NCBI GenBank assembly: GCA_026990385.1
Contig: JALXDL010000110.1
Span: forward strand, 1-64,000
Direction of reading: 5' to 3'
Origin: DRKI01 sp011051875
GTDB lineage: Bacteria > Desulfobacterota > Desulfobulbia > Desulfobulbales > Desulfobulbaceae
DNA: 64,000 nt
Below the pieces are notes generated by a model. The model worked only from the letters and a program-made list of their open reading frames with translations. It was not told the DNA's origin and did not search any database. Below, one piece after another: positions 63,915 to 64,000 of the stretch; position 1 is the stretch's first letter; each line of letters starts with the position of its first letter. Both the position numbers and the translations under genes were made by a program.

Positions 63915-64000
63915 GCAGGGGGGAGACGTTGACAATTCGGAGATAATGCCAGGGTGATAGCGCGCCGGTGAGCGGTTACCCCGTATGCCGGGACAAAATG

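Overview
The window is high-GC (about 60%) chromosomal DNA from a Gram-negative anaerobe, most likely a sulfur-metabolising member of the Desulfobacterota (Desulfobulbales-like). This rests on a complete anaerobic corrin-ring methylation operon, the holB-ricT(yaaT)-metG order, a large YeiH-type putative sulfate exporter, NtrC-type regulation, CxxCH-bearing sensor proteins and a GEMM-type riboswitch. The species is inferred, not shown. I found no tRNA, rRNA, CRISPR array or prophage.

Layout. 1-1535 (minus): xerC followed by a membrane PAS protein cut by the window edge. 1594-10597 (plus): nested inverted repeats, then cbiC, a REP-associated transposase (RAYT) with flanking REP palindromes, cbiD, cbiET, cbiL, cbiF, cbiG, cbiH, then surE and nfo. 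Further REP palindromes lie after cbiF and after nfo. 10699-14562: a fibronectin-III repeat protein, a small Cys-containing protein and an MTA/SAH deaminase. 14791-24220 (plus): ychF, a YhaM-type nuclease, holB, ricT, metG, yggT, yggU, an unknown membrane protein and a triosephosphate-isomerase-like protein that lacks the catalytic Glu. 24310-29529 (minus): htpX, a decayed DUF3375 (JetA/Wadjet) fragment, elbB, hpt and a TPR lipoprotein. 29784-37019 (plus): a Wza-type export protein, an outer-membrane barrel, then a tightly coupled set of asnB-like amidotransferase, acyl carrier protein, AMP-forming ligase and WbpG/PseA-like PP-loop enzyme.

37371-50245 is the most distinctive region. A sigma54 response regulator and a histidine kinase with a periplasmic CLHCH c-heme-type sensor are divergent from a plus-strand series: a small membrane protein, a YeiH transporter with an inserted soluble domain, another small membrane protein, a UspA protein, an unknown tail-anchored protein, a Ser/Thr kinase fused to UspA and CZB-like domains, a metallophosphatase, and a transmembrane kinase-like protein carrying the same CxxCH sensor as the histidine kinase. 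I infer a redox- or ligand-sensing phospho-signalling island built around the transporter. 50313-58796 holds glpX, a secreted protein, a DUF6765 gene behind a c-di-GMP-I riboswitch, an ABC exporter with a large insertion in its ATPase domain plus a cNMP-like domain protein, a Na+/Ca2+ exchanger and an unknown conserved protein. 58973-63914 holds dnaG, rpoD and dprA.

Two repeat families stand out: REP palindromes confined to the cobalamin region around their RAYT, and a dispersed ~95-bp palindromic element (two full or near-full copies, three single ends) at gene borders from 14.6 to 53.6 kb.
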